Positions 43,320-52,270 are shown, counted from the first letter of the stretch. The stretch: DNA of 64,000 nucleotides from CAVQRB01 sp963715055 (GCA_963715055.1 CAVQRB010000013.1:1-64000); one strand, 5' to 3'. Numbers and translations are program-made. The notes: generated from the sequence alone by a model not told the origin.

Positions 43320-45028
43320 CAGAAGAGAAAATACCGCTGCGCCATCGGCAGCACCTCGGCGGGCTGGCAGGTGAGCAATTCGCCATCGGCGCGCACTTCG
43401 TAGGTTTCCGGGTTCACCTCCATGTGCGGCAGCGCGTCGTTGAGGATCAGGTCCTTCTTGCCGATGCCGCGGGTGCCTTTCACCGCGACCACGTCCTTGG
43501 CAAGGCCCAACCGTGCCTTGATCCCCTTCGCCTCCGCCGCGGCACTGACGAAACTCACGGCGGAGCGTTCAACCGAGCGCCCATAGGCGCCGAACATCGG
43601 ACGGCTATAGACCGGCTGCGGCGTGGGGATGGACGCGTTCGGGTCGCCCATCTGTGCGCAGACGATGGTCCCGGCCATCAGAACCATCTCCGGTTTCACA
43701 CCAAAAAAGGCCGGGTTCCAGAGCACCAGATCTGCGCGTTTGCCTTCCTCGATGGAGCCGATCTCGTGGGCAATCCCATGCGCAATCGCCGGGTTGATGG
43801 TGTACTTCGCGATGTAGCGCCGCACCCTGAAATTGTCGTTGTCGCCAGTTTCCTGCGCCAGACGCCCGCGCTGTTTGCGCATTTTGTCCGCCGTCTGCCA
43901 GGTACGGATCAGCACCTCGCCCACGCGGCCCATTGCCTGGCTGTCCGAAGCAATGATCGAAAACGCCCCCATGTCATGCAGGATGTCCTCGGCGGCGATG
44001 GTCTCTCGGCGGATCCGGCTTTCGGCAAAGGCCACGTCCTCAGGGATCGACTTGTCGAGATGGTGGCAGACCATCAGCATGTCGAGGTGTTCTTCCAGCG
44101 TGTTCACCGTGAAGGGCCGCGTCGGGTTGGTCGACGAGGGCAGCACATTCGCATCGCCGCAGATCTTGATGATGTCAGGCGCATGGCCGCCGCCGGCTCC
44201 TTCGGTGTGAAAGGCGTGGATCGTGCGGCCTTTCATCGCCGCGACCGTGTTTTCCACGAAGCCGCTTTCGTTGAGCGTATCGGTGTGGATCATCACCTGC
44301 ACATCCATGTCGTCTGCCACCGAGAGACAGCAGTCGATAGCGCCGGGCGTCGTGCCCCAGTCCTCATGCAACTTCATCGCGCAGGCTCCGCCTTCGACCT
44401 GCTCCACAAGTGCGTCGGGCAGGGAGGCATTGCCCTTGCCTGCGAGGCCGATGTTCATCGGGAAGGCATCGAGCGACTGCAGCATCCGCCCGATGTGCCA
44501 GGGACCGGGCGTGCAGGTGGTGGCGAGTGTTCCATGCGCAGGCCCCGTGCCGCCCCCCAGCATGGTGGTCACACCCGAATGCAGGGCGTCCTCGATCTGC
44601 TGGGGGCAGATGAAATGGATGTGGCTGTCGAAGCCGCCAGCGGTCAGGATGCGCCCTTCGCCCGCGATGGCCTCGGTGCCGGGGCCCACGATGATGTCGA
44701 CGCCCGGCTGCGTGTCGGGGTTGCCGGCCTTGCCGATCTTGTGGATCCGCCCGTCCTTGAGGCCCACATCCGCCTTGTAGATGCCGGAATGATCCACGAT
44801 CAGCGCATTGGTGATGACCGTATCCACGGCACCCGCCGCCCGCGTGACCTGGCTTTGTCCCATGCCATCGCGAATGACCTTGCCGCCGCCAAACTTGACC
44901 TCCTCGCCATAGGTGGTCATGTCGCGCTCCACCTCGATGATCAGGTCGGTATCGGCAAGCCGCACACGGTCGCCCGTGGTCGGGCCGAACATGGCGGCGT
45001 AGCTGCTGCGGGAAATCGGTCTCGGCAT
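43319..45028 (-). CDS. ureC: Urease alpha subunit UreC
   Basis: 569 residues, full length. Active-site residues are in place: HIHFICPQQ (nickel His pair), MKLHEDWG with the carbamylated Lys, HTDTLNESGF, HAFHTEGAGGGHAPD, the flap MVCHHLDK, and DSQAMGRVGE with the nickel Asp. It hydrolyses urea to ammonia and carbamate in the cytoplasm. Preceded by a small extra gene, not directly by ureB. Confidence 0.96.
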   Translation of the reverse strand: MPRPISRSSYAAMFGPTTGDRVRLADTDLIIEVERDMTTYGEEVKFGGGKVIRDGMGQSQVTRAAGAVDTVITNALIVDHSGIYKADVGLKDGRIHKIGKAGNPDTQPGVDIIVGPGTEAIAGEGRILTAGGFDSHIHFICPQQIEDALHSGVTTMLGGGTGPAHGTLATTCTPGPWHIGRMLQSLDAFPMNIGLAGKGNASLPDALVEQVEGGACAMKLHEDWGTTPGAIDCCLSVADDMDVQVMIHTDTLNESGFVENTVAAMKGRTIHAFHTEGAGGGHAPDIIKICGDANVLPSSTNPTRPFTVNTLEEHLDMLMVCHHLDKSIPEDVAFAESRIRRETIAAEDILHDMGAFSIIASDSQAMGRVGEVLIRTWQTADKMRKQRGRLAQETGDNDNFRVRRYIAKYTINPAIAHGIAHEIGSIEEGKRADLVLWNPAFFGVKPEMVLMAGTIVCAQMGDPNASIPTPQPVYSRPMFGAYGRSVERSAVSFVSAAAEAKGIKARLGLAKDVVAVKGTRGIGKKDLILNDALPHMEVNPETYEVRADGELLTCQPAEVLPMAQRYFLF

Positions 45029-45031
45029 CGC

Positions 45032-45349
45032 CTATCTCACTTTCACGCCGCGCTTGCTGAGGCGGCGGCTGTTGGCACGGGTCTTCTGGCGGTAAGGGCG
45101 CAAGACCGCCGCGATGATCTGGTCCGGCGATTGGCCGCGCAGCATGGCATGACCCGCCTCGGTCGCCGATTTGGCGGCAGCATGGACCTTCTCCGATACC
45201 ATTCGGTGGCTTTCGGAAGGTGCCACCGACCAGACACCCGCCACGCCCATGAGGCGCATCGCGATCACCGTCTGCGCCTCGGCCATCATCAAGCCTGCCT
45301 GCATCGCATTGGCCCAGAACCGGACCGGATTGAACGCCTGGTTCCTCAT
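45032..45349 (-). CDS. Small conserved protein between ureB and ureC
   Basis: 105 residues. Helical, alanine-rich and amphipathic, with a basic tail (RQKTRANSRRLSKRGVKVR). The start overlaps ureB's stop as ATGA and the end lies three bases from ureC, so it is translated with the structural subunits. It resembles small proteins in roseobacters with phasin-like or 'antifreeze' labels, which say little. No known urease accessory function matches; I cannot assign one. Confidence 0.65.
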   Translation of the reverse strand: MRNQAFNPVRFWANAMQAGLMMAEAQTVIAMRLMGVAGVWSVAPSESHRMVSEKVHAAAKSATEAGHAMLRGQSPDQIIAAVLRPYRQKTRANSRRLSKRGVKVR

Positions 45350-45651
45350 AATTCCCCCATCACTTCCTGATTGAATCCGTAAATACGCCGCGCCCCGCGG
45401 AACGGGATCAACTGCACCTCGCGCTTCTGTCCGGGCTCGAACCGCACGGCCGTTCCGGCCGCGATGTCGAGCCTCTGGCCGCGCGCAAGCTTGCGGTCGA
45501 AATCGAGCGCGGGATTGCTTTCGGCAAAATGATAATGACTGCCAACCTGGACCGGCCGGTCGCCGGTATTGGCGACCATTACCGTCGTGGTCTCGGCCCC
45601 GCTATTGAGGATGATCTCCCCATCTCCCGTGAAAACCTCACCCGGTATCAT
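45346..45651 (-). CDS. ureB: Urease beta subunit UreB
   Basis: 101 residues, complete. Family signature: MIPGEVFTGDGEI, GDRPVQVGSHYHFAE and NPALDFDR; C-terminal GARRIYGFNQEVMG. Structural partner of UreA and UreC. Forty bases separate it from ureA. Confidence 0.95.
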   Translation of the reverse strand: MIPGEVFTGDGEIILNSGAETTTVMVANTGDRPVQVGSHYHFAESNPALDFDRKLARGQRLDIAAGTAVRFEPGQKREVQLIPFRGARRIYGFNQEVMGEL

Positions 45652-45691
45652 CTCGAGCCTCCTTGTTTCTTCTGGCTGAAAATATCCATGC

Positions 45692-45994
45692 TCAACGGAT
45701 CGGATTGTGAACCGTCACCAGTTTGGTGCCGTCGGGAAATGTCGCTTCGACCTGCACATCGTGGATCATTTCCGGCACGCCTTCCATGCATTGATCACGG
45801 GTGATCACCTGCGCCCCGGCCTCCATCATCTCCGCTACCGAACGCCCGTCGCGCGCGCCTTCGACCACGGCTTCGGTGATCAGGGCAATGGCTTCGGGGT
45901 GGTTCAGCTTCACGCCGCGGGCAAGCCGCTTGCGGGCCACTTCGGCGGCCATGGCGACCAGCAGTTTGTCTTTTTCGCGCGGGGTGAGCTGCAT
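45692..45994 (-). CDS. ureA: Urease gamma subunit UreA
   Basis: 100 residues, complete: MQLTPREKDKLLVAMAAEVA at the start and VQVEATFPDGTKLVTVHNPI at the end are canonical. Directly follows ureD (three bases). Confidence 0.96.
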   Translation of the reverse strand: MQLTPREKDKLLVAMAAEVARKRLARGVKLNHPEAIALITEAVVEGARDGRSVAEMMEAGAQVITRDQCMEGVPEMIHDVQVEATFPDGTKLVTVHNPIR

Positions 45995-45997
45995 GGG

Positions 45998-46819
45998 TCA
46001 AAGTCTCCAGCTTGAAGGCAGTTGGTTTTGTGTCAGGTGGTCGAGGAGCGGCAGCAGCGACTTTCGCAATGAAAAGCCATCCTCCGCGAGGAGCCGCATC
46101 ACCAGAAGATCGCTGCCGATCAGGCTCGCGCCGCCTGCGGCACCGATGCACGTCCGCGCGACCGCAAGATGCGCCTGTGCCTCCGGCGAGACGCAGATGA
46201 CGCAGGCCATGGCCCGGGCGCCTGCACCCGTGGCGGGTCTGTCGAGGTGTCGCGCCACATCGCCGTGGAGCCTGATGCCGTCGTGACAGAGCGGCTGGCC
46301 TTCGCGGCGAATGACGATCCGGTCGTCGAAACGCAAGGCGGCCACATCCTCACCCATGGCCTTGCGACCGAAGAGAACCGCCTCGACCATCAGAAAGCGC
46401 GCGGATGCGGCAAGCTCCACCTGCAGATCGCGCCGCAGGGCCCCGCCGTCATAGAGGATCGTTTCCTGCGGCAACCATAGGAGCGTGGCGTCGCGGTCTG
46501 CCGACAGCCGCGTCGTCAGCCGTCCCACCTGTCCCGCCTGAGCGCGGTAGACGCGCTCCGCCGCCTGGGTCGTGAGGCAGAGCGTCGAGGCATCTCCGGC
46601 ACGGGCGACGACCTGAAAAGCGTCGCCGCCGGTTATACCACCGGCTGTATTGATCAGAATGGCATCAAGCCTGTCTTGCGATCTTGGAAACAAGACCTTC
46701 AAGGCGCCAGCCTGATGCAGCCCGTCGATGTGCGACGCATCTGCCCGCGCCTTGCTCGACAGGCTGACGCGACCAAGAGCGCGTGGTTGGTCCAGCGGTG
46801 TGGCGGCACGCAGCAGCAA
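45998..46819 (-). CDS. ureD: Urease accessory protein UreD (UreH)
   Basis: 273 residues. Blocks VLFPRSQDRLDAILINTAGG, GGDAFQV, LTTQAAERVYRAQ and LPQETILYDGG are typical. UreD binds the apo-urease and receives nickel through the UreDFG complex. First gene of the ureDAB-x-CEFG operon; the promoter should lie between 46820 and 47003. Confidence 0.94.
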   Translation of the reverse strand: MLLRAATPLDQPRALGRVSLSSKARADASHIDGLHQAGALKVLFPRSQDRLDAILINTAGGITGGDAFQVVARAGDASTLCLTTQAAERVYRAQAGQVGRLTTRLSADRDATLLWLPQETILYDGGALRRDLQVELAASARFLMVEAVLFGRKAMGEDVAALRFDDRIVIRREGQPLCHDGIRLHGDVARHLDRPATGAGARAMACVICVSPEAQAHLAVARTCIGAAGGASLIGSDLLVMRLLAEDGFSLRKSLLPLLDHLTQNQLPSSWRL

Positions 46820-47003
46820 GGTGATGACGCTTTCGATTGATCTTTCCGACGTCTAATTTTTAACCGTTTATCGGGATTCGACCATGCTCAACCGCTCGGA
46901 TGTATACAGCTGTGAGCGCAATGCCTAAATATTACGCAAAACCTCGCTTCAAAGATCACCTTGGCAGGTTTCACCCGCAGTCAATTCGTGTCACGGTTCT
47001 CTC
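46820..47003. other. Divergent promoter region between ureD and the MFS gene
   Basis: Relatively AT-rich; must hold promoters for both directions. I do not see a convincing NikR- or NtrC-type site. Confidence 0.35.
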
Positions 47004-48281
47004 ATGATACGAAATCTCCTCCCGATCAGCGCCCTGCTTTTGGGCTCCGCCCTGCTGCTTTTCGCAGGAGGCGTGAACAGTCTGGTCCTGCCGGTCCGGG
47101 GGGCTGCGGAAGGATTCAGCGCTTTCTCTCTGGGCCTACTCGGCACCGGATGGGCATTGGGATACGTGATCGGATGCCTCTTCGCGCCCGGCCTTGTCAG
47201 CCGGGTGGGTCACATTCGCGCCTTCACCGTGATGGCGGCTCTTGCGGCGGTGGCGATCCTCGCCTCGCTGATCCTGCTCACGCCTGTGGCCTGGATACCC
47301 CTGCGCGCCCTTTCGGGCTTTTGCTTCGCGGGGGCAGCCATGATCGTCGAAAGCTGGCTCAGCGAACGCACCGATGCTGCCAACCGGGGCAAGGTCTTCG
47401 GTGCCTACACGATGGTCAATCTCGCGGCCTCCACGGGCGGGCAGCTTGCCCTGACGCTCGCGGCGCCGGACGGGCCGCTTTTCTTCGTGCTCGGCGCAAT
47501 CTTCTACTGCCTCGCCCTCGTGCCCATCGCGATTTCCTCAAGTCAGAGCCCGAAACCGCTGGTCAAGGTGCGCCTCGACCTGCGCAGTCTCTGGCGCAAC
47601 TCGCCTGTGGCCGTTTTCGGGGTGCTGATGATCGGGATCTCGAACGGCGCCTTCGGCACGCTTGCGGCGGTCTATGCCAACCGGATCGGCCTTGAGTTGA
47701 CGCAGGTTGCGCTGTTCGCCAGCCTGCCGGTGCTGGCCGGCGCGATTGCGCAGATCCCCGTGGGCTTTCTCTCGGATCGACTTGACCGGCGAAAGGTGCT
47801 GGTAGGGCTTGCGGTGCTCGCCGTGATCGCGGACGCGGCTTTCATCGCGATCGCGCCGCTGGACCTGTCGACCAACATGGCTCTGGCTGCCCTGTTCGGT
47901 GCGTCGATCTTCTCGATGTATCCGGTAATCGTCGCCCATGCCAACGATCACGCCGATGTCGATGCCTTCATCCAGACCAGCGGCGGTCTGCTGCTGGTCT
48001 TCGGCATCGGAGCCATTGTCGGGCCGCTTATTGCGGGGTTCGGCATGTCGCAATCCGCGCCCTCGGGGCTTTTCGTCACCACGATCGTCGCGCATCTTCT
48101 GATGATTGCCTTTACGCTGCGGCGTATCGCCAAACGCAAGCCCGTGCGGCGCGACCGAAAGGTCGCATTTGTCGCCACCCCGCCGGGGCGCACAGCCACG
48201 CCCGAGACGGCGGCGTTTTCCTCGGGCCAAAGCGAAGAGTTGGCGCCCCGTCCTGATGAGCAGCCGCCAAGACCGGAGTAA
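47004..48281 (+). CDS. MFS transporter (YcaD-like)
   Basis: 425 residues, twelve hydrophobic helices. Conserved loop FLSDRLDRRKVLVG between helices 8 and 9 and the helix-5 segment MIVESWLSERTDAANRGKVF, a mark of the YcaD/YbfB-like group. The last 35 residues are polar and proline-rich. Divergent from the urease operon, but not obviously linked to urea uptake; substrate unknown. Confidence 0.82.
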   Translation: MIRNLLPISALLLGSALLLFAGGVNSLVLPVRGAAEGFSAFSLGLLGTGWALGYVIGCLFAPGLVSRVGHIRAFTVMAALAAVAILASLILLTPVAWIPLRALSGFCFAGAAMIVESWLSERTDAANRGKVFGAYTMVNLAASTGGQLALTLAAPDGPLFFVLGAIFYCLALVPIAISSSQSPKPLVKVRLDLRSLWRNSPVAVFGVLMIGISNGAFGTLAAVYANRIGLELTQVALFASLPVLAGAIAQIPVGFLSDRLDRRKVLVGLAVLAVIADAAFIAIAPLDLSTNMALAALFGASIFSMYPVIVAHANDHADVDAFIQTSGGLLLVFGIGAIVGPLIAGFGMSQSAPSGLFVTTIVAHLLMIAFTLRRIAKRKPVRRDRKVAFVATPPGRTATPETAAFSSGQSEELAPRPDEQPPRPE

Positions 48282-48286
48282 CAAGC

Positions 48287-49084
48287 TCAGAAAGGCAGCT
48301 TGCCGGTCGGCCCGTGATCGAGCCGCCAGATATGGTCGGCGACGGAGCGTGGAAAGAGCCGGGTCACCAAGGGATCATGTCCCGGGACGATCAAGTCGCG
48401 GGAGGAGGCAAGCGCCTCCAGCCTGTCGAAACCCTCCAGCATGTCCTGCAGATCCACGACGATCGGGAAGGGTTTGCGCGCGAGGAAATTCTCGTAGTAA
48501 TGCGCCGCGTCCGAGGCCAATACCAGCCAGCCGGCGTCGGTTCGGACCCGCACCGCCTGCAGGCCGCGGCTGTGCCCGCCGATGCGATGCACCGTGACCC
48601 CGTCGGACACCTCGCCGTCGCCGTCGTAGAACACCACCTGTCCTGAATAGAGCCGTTTGACGACTTCGCAGATGTGTCCGGCGGTAAAGGGCATCCGCAG
48701 CGTGTCATGGCACATGCAGGGACCGGTGGCATAGGCCATTTCCGCCGCCTGCATGTGCAGTGTCGCGTTTGGAAAAAGGTGCAGCCCGCCCGCGTGATCG
48801 TAGTGCAGATGTGTCACGATGACATGCCGGATGTCCTCGGGCCGCAGCCCGAGCGGCGCCAGCGTTGCGACCGGGTCCTGCCGGATCGGGCGGTCGCGCG
48901 TTGCCGCTTCCGCATGATCATATCCGGTATCGACAAGGATCACCTCACCTTCGCGCCGGAGCACCCAGATGAAGTAATCCATCGGATGCGGGGCGTCATG
49001 GTTGTCATCAAAGATGAAACTGTCGCGCCGTGTCCGGCTGTTGCGATCGGCGTATTTGACCGCATGGACTTCCCAAAGGCTCAT
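48287..49084 (-). CDS. Metallo-beta-lactamase-fold hydrolase (lactonase-like)
   Basis: 265 residues. HLHYDHAGG gives the first metal site, the later His is in IGGHSRG, and SDAAHYYEN holds the bridging Asp. The length and the DTGYDHA N-terminal part fit the AiiA/AttM lactonase group, which opens homoserine-lactone or other lactone rings. Translationally coupled (ATGA) to the ABM protein gene upstream. A quorum-quenching role is possible, but the neighbours suggest a lactone of a catabolic pathway. Confidence 0.78.
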   Translation of the reverse strand: MSLWEVHAVKYADRNSRTRRDSFIFDDNHDAPHPMDYFIWVLRREGEVILVDTGYDHAEAATRDRPIRQDPVATLAPLGLRPEDIRHVIVTHLHYDHAGGLHLFPNATLHMQAAEMAYATGPCMCHDTLRMPFTAGHICEVVKRLYSGQVVFYDGDGEVSDGVTVHRIGGHSRGLQAVRVRTDAGWLVLASDAAHYYENFLARKPFPIVVDLQDMLEGFDRLEALASSRDLIVPGHDPLVTRLFPRSVADHIWRLDHGPTGKLPF

Positions 49085-49371
49085 TGCTGCACCTGCCGGT
49101 AGGTGGTGACGGATTTGGCTGCGATCATGTCGCGCGTCGCCGCATCGAAGCGCTTGAAATGCCCGGTGGCAAGATGCTGCGCGAAAGCCTCGGCATCGTT
49201 GTAAAGCTCATAGAGAAAGAGCTCATCGGGCCTGTCGGGGTCGGTCGCCACGTCGAACTGATGACACCCTTCTTCGTCGCGCAAGGAAACCTGCGCGTTT
49301 TCAACCATAAGCGGCAGAAAACGCGTCATCTGGCCGGGAGAGAGGGTGAAGGTAACGACGACAGCGAACAT
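49081..49371 (-). CDS. Antibiotic biosynthesis monooxygenase (ABM)-family protein
   Basis: 96 residues from the ATG at 49371. Ferredoxin-like fold: MFAVVVTFTL, GCHQFDVATDPDRPDELFLY and HLATGHFKRF. Small cofactor-free ABM proteins act as oxygenases, isomerases or simple binding proteins. Overlaps the lactonase-like gene by four bases and is divergent from the dehydrogenase operon at 49474. Confidence 0.8.
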   Translation of the reverse strand: MFAVVVTFTLSPGQMTRFLPLMVENAQVSLRDEEGCHQFDVATDPDRPDELFLYELYNDAEAFAQHLATGHFKRFDAATRDMIAAKSVTTYRQVQQ

Positions 49372-49391
49372 CCGGGCTTGATCCTTGCAGG

Positions 49392-49423
49392 TATTAATGT
49401 ATGCGTTAGCGTATGCATTAATA
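49392..49423. promoter_or_regulatory. Imperfect palindrome in the divergent promoter, probable GntR operator
   Basis: TATTAATGTATGC (49392-49404) and GTATGCATTAATA (49411-49423) are reverse complements in 11 of 13 positions, around GTTAGC. The dyad lies between the starts of the ABM gene (49371) and of the dehydrogenase (49474), where it could control both directions. The GntR regulator encoded at 51581 is the natural candidate to bind it. Confidence 0.6.
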
Positions 49424-49473
49424 GCCGTGCTGTCATCTGCTAAATTGATTGCCCGCGCCATCGAAAGGACTGA

Positions 49474-50565
49474 ATGCCCGTGAGAAGCCAATATAAAATC
49501 GCTGTCTTCGAAGGGGATGGGATCGGGCCGGAAATCATGCGCCCCACGGTCGACCTGCTGACCCGCCTCGGCGCACGCGGCGGTTACAGCTTGACATTTG
49601 ACAGCCTCCCGGCCGGTGCCGCGCATTATGCCGAAACCGGGGAGGCCTTGCCCGCGGCGTCCATGGCAGCTGCGCGGGCGTCGGATGCCATCCTGCTTTC
49701 GGCTATGGGTCTTCCTTCCGTGCGTTACCCGGACGGTACCGAGATCTCGCCGCAGATCGACTTGCGCAAGGCGCTCACGCTTTTCGCGGGCGTGCGACCT
49801 GTCCGGATTTTTCCGGGTCAGAAAACGCCGCTGAACCTGCCTGCCGACAGGGAGGTCGATTTCGTGCTGATCCGGGAAAGCACCGAAGGGCTCTTCCATA
49901 CGCAGGGGTGCGGCGAGGTGAGCCGCGACGAGGCGCGCGAAACGCTGCTGATCACGCGCGAGATATCCGAGAAGCTCTTCCGTTTCGCCTTCGATCTTGC
50001 CCGCACGCGCAAGGACTCAGGGCGCGGCGAGGGGCGGGTGACATGTGTCGACAAGGCGAACGTCTTTCGCGCCTTTGCCTTTTTCCGCGAGATCTTCGAT
50101 GCCGAAGCGGCCCGGAACCCCGATCTTGTGGCGGATCATGCCTATGTGGATGCGACGGCGCTCTGGTTCGTGCTCAAGCCCTGGGACTTCGATGTTCTGG
50201 TGACCGAAAACATGTTCGGCGACATCCTGTCCGATCTCGGTGCGGGGCTCATGGGCGGGCTGGGCGTGGCGCCTTCGGCGGACATCGGTCTCGATCACGC
50301 GGTTTTCCAGCCCTGCCACGGTTCGGCGCCGGACATCGCGGGGCAAGGGATCGCGAACCCGCTGGCGATGATCCTGTCGGCTGCAATGATGCTGGATTGG
50401 CTCGGCTTGCGGCATGATGCGCCGGCTCTGGTCGCGGATGGCTTGGCGTTGCGGCAGGCGGTGGAAGATGTGATCCGCGCAGGCGACGTGCTGACCGGCG
50501 ATCTGGGCGGTACTGCCACGACGCAGCAGGCGGCGGAGGCCGTGGTGGCAGGGCTTGATCTGTGA
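49474..50565 (+). CDS. Isocitrate/isopropylmalate-type decarboxylating dehydrogenase
   Basis: 363 residues. GDGIGPEIM near the N-terminus, the substrate arginines around LRKALTLFAGVRPVR, RESTEGLF, VDKANVFR and the metal-site TENMFGDILSDLGAG. The family oxidises and decarboxylates 2-hydroxy-dicarboxylates such as 3-isopropylmalate, tartrate or homoisocitrate. Without leuCD nearby, and beside a Gfo/Idh oxidoreductase and GntR gene, a catabolic (tartrate-dehydrogenase-like) role is more likely than leucine synthesis. GAAAGGA precedes the ATG. Confidence 0.82.
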   Translation: MPVRSQYKIAVFEGDGIGPEIMRPTVDLLTRLGARGGYSLTFDSLPAGAAHYAETGEALPAASMAAARASDAILLSAMGLPSVRYPDGTEISPQIDLRKALTLFAGVRPVRIFPGQKTPLNLPADREVDFVLIRESTEGLFHTQGCGEVSRDEARETLLITREISEKLFRFAFDLARTRKDSGRGEGRVTCVDKANVFRAFAFFREIFDAEAARNPDLVADHAYVDATALWFVLKPWDFDVLVTENMFGDILSDLGAGLMGGLGVAPSADIGLDHAVFQPCHGSAPDIAGQGIANPLAMILSAAMMLDWLGLRHDAPALVADGLALRQAVEDVIRAGDVLTGDLGGTATTQQAAEAVVAGLDL

Positions 50566-51584
50566 CGAAGGCGGCATCCCTGAAGGTCGCCTGCCTCGGT
50601 GCCGGGTATTTCAGCCAGTTTCACTATGGGGCCTGGGCGCGGATCGACGGGGTGGAGCTGGTCGGCGCTTGCGATCTCGACCTGTCTGCGGCCCAGAATA
50701 CCGGGCTGCGCGCCTTTTCCGACCTCCCGGAGATGCTGGCAGCGACGCGCCCCGACATTCTCGACGTGATCGTGCCGCCGCCAGGCCATTCGGCGGCGAT
50801 CAAACACGCGCTCGCGCAGGGCGTCCCGACGATCATCTGCCAGAAACCCTTCTGCCGCGACCTTCAGGAAGCCGAGACCATCACCGCTCTTGCCGAAGCG
50901 GCAGGCGCGCTTCTCATCGTGCATGAGAATTTTCGCTTCATGCCCTGGTACCGGCGGATCAAGGCAGAGATCGACGCCGGCCGGATCGGCAGACCCCTGC
51001 AGGCCACCTTCCGCCTGCGTCCGGGAGACGGGCAGGGGCCGCGCGCCTACCTCGACCGGCAGCCTTATTTCCAGTCGATGCCGAAGTTCCTGATCCATGA
51101 GACCGGCGTGCACTGGATCGACACATTCCGCTTTCTCTTCGGCTCGCCCACGGCGGTCTACGCCGATCTGCGCCGGATCAACCCGGCGATTGCGGGCGAG
51201 GATGCAGGTCTCGTCCTCTTCGATCATCCGGATGGCATGCGGGCGCTCTTCGATGGCAACCGTCTGTGCGATCACGCCGCCGACAACACGCGCAGGACCA
51301 TGGGCGAGGCGCTTTTCGAGGGCACCGAAGGCAGCCTGACGCTGATGGGCGACGGTCGGGTCGATTTCCGCGCCTTCGGACGGCAGGAAGTGGAGACTTT
51401 GTTGCCGCCCGACACCTGGCAAGGCTTCGGCGGCGATTGTGTGCGCCACTTGCAAGAGCACATCGTCAAGGCTCTGCACAGAGGTGCGTCCCCGGAAAAC
51501 ACGGCACGGGAATATCTCGAGGTCATTCGGATCAAGGACGCCATCTACCGCTCCGACGAGGCAAGCAGGAAGATCACGCTGTGA
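50562..51584 (+). CDS. Gfo/Idh/MocA-family oxidoreductase
   Basis: 340 residues, overlapping the previous gene by four bases. NAD-binding CLGAGYFSQFH, then the family's E-K-P motif, here changed to QKPFC, and an HETGVHWIDTFRFLFG segment with the catalytic Asp/His pair region. Members oxidise or reduce sugars, inositols and aldonic acids. Replacement of the usual Glu by Gln in the EKP motif is uncommon but known. Substrate not decidable. Confidence 0.8.
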   Translation: MTKAASLKVACLGAGYFSQFHYGAWARIDGVELVGACDLDLSAAQNTGLRAFSDLPEMLAATRPDILDVIVPPPGHSAAIKHALAQGVPTIICQKPFCRDLQEAETITALAEAAGALLIVHENFRFMPWYRRIKAEIDAGRIGRPLQATFRLRPGDGQGPRAYLDRQPYFQSMPKFLIHETGVHWIDTFRFLFGSPTAVYADLRRINPAIAGEDAGLVLFDHPDGMRALFDGNRLCDHAADNTRRTMGEALFEGTEGSLTLMGDGRVDFRAFGRQEVETLLPPDTWQGFGGDCVRHLQEHIVKALHRGASPENTAREYLEVIRIKDAIYRSDEASRKITL

Positions 51585-52261
51585 CGCGCGAGTCGGTGCC
51601 ACGCGGTCTGTCGAGCAGCCAGCGCGCCGCCGCAGAATTGCGGGCGCTTGTTTTCGATGGCACGCTGCCACCGGGCTCCGATCACCTTGAAAGCGAGTTG
51701 ACCGAACGGCTGGGCATGTCGCGTACACCGGTGCGGGAAGCGATGCAGGCTCTCGCCGCCCAGGGTCTGGTCGAGACACGACCGCGCCGGGGGATGCGCG
51801 TCCTGCCGGTCTCGCCGCAGGACATGGCGGACATCTACGACATCCTGACCGAATTGGAGAGCCTGGCGGCGGAGAGAGCCGCGTCGCATGGCTATTCCGC
51901 TGCCGACCTTGGAACGCTTCGGCAAAGCATCGACCGGATGGACGCCGCACTTGCGCGGGGCGACCGCGCGGCCTGGGCTTTGGCAGACGACGAATTTCAC
52001 GCCGAATTGGTGCGTTTGGGCGGCAACGGGCGGATGGCGGTAATCGTGGCGATGATGGTGGATCAGGTGCGCAGGGCAAGGGCGGTTACGCTGCACATGC
52101 GTCCTCTGCCACTGCGCTCCAACGAGGATCATCGCAAGGTTCACGATGCCGTCCTGCGCGGCCAGCCGCGGGAGGCACGCCGACTGCACCATGCGCACAG
52201 AAGCGAGGCACGGGCCATGCTGATCGCGCTTCTGGAACAGTACCGGCTGAGCCGGCTCTGA
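51581..52261 (+). CDS. GntR-family (FCD) transcriptional regulator
   Basis: 226 residues from a GTG at 51581 that overlaps the previous stop (GTGA). HTH at ESELTERLGMSRTPVREAMQ; FCD domain with metal-ligand-type residues in DDEFHAELVR, EDHRKVHDAV and LHHAHRSEA. Third gene of the operon, so it probably autoregulates and also controls the divergent ABM/lactonase-like genes through the palindrome at 49392. Confidence 0.87.
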   Translation: MTRESVPRGLSSSQRAAAELRALVFDGTLPPGSDHLESELTERLGMSRTPVREAMQALAAQGLVETRPRRGMRVLPVSPQDMADIYDILTELESLAAERAASHGYSAADLGTLRQSIDRMDAALARGDRAAWALADDEFHAELVRLGGNGRMAVIVAMMVDQVRRARAVTLHMRPLPLRSNEDHRKVHDAVLRGQPREARRLHHAHRSEARAMLIALLEQYRLSRL

Positions 52262-52270
52262 AAAAGCGGC

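Noticed and set aside
43424..45370. 648-codon open frame on the plus strand
   Set aside because: Antisense shadow of ureC and the small gene beside it; low-complexity Arg/His composition, no family.
49474..50565. Annotation as leuB
   Set aside because: No leuC/leuD nearby; partner genes and the GntR regulator point to a catabolic dehydrogenase of the same superfamily.
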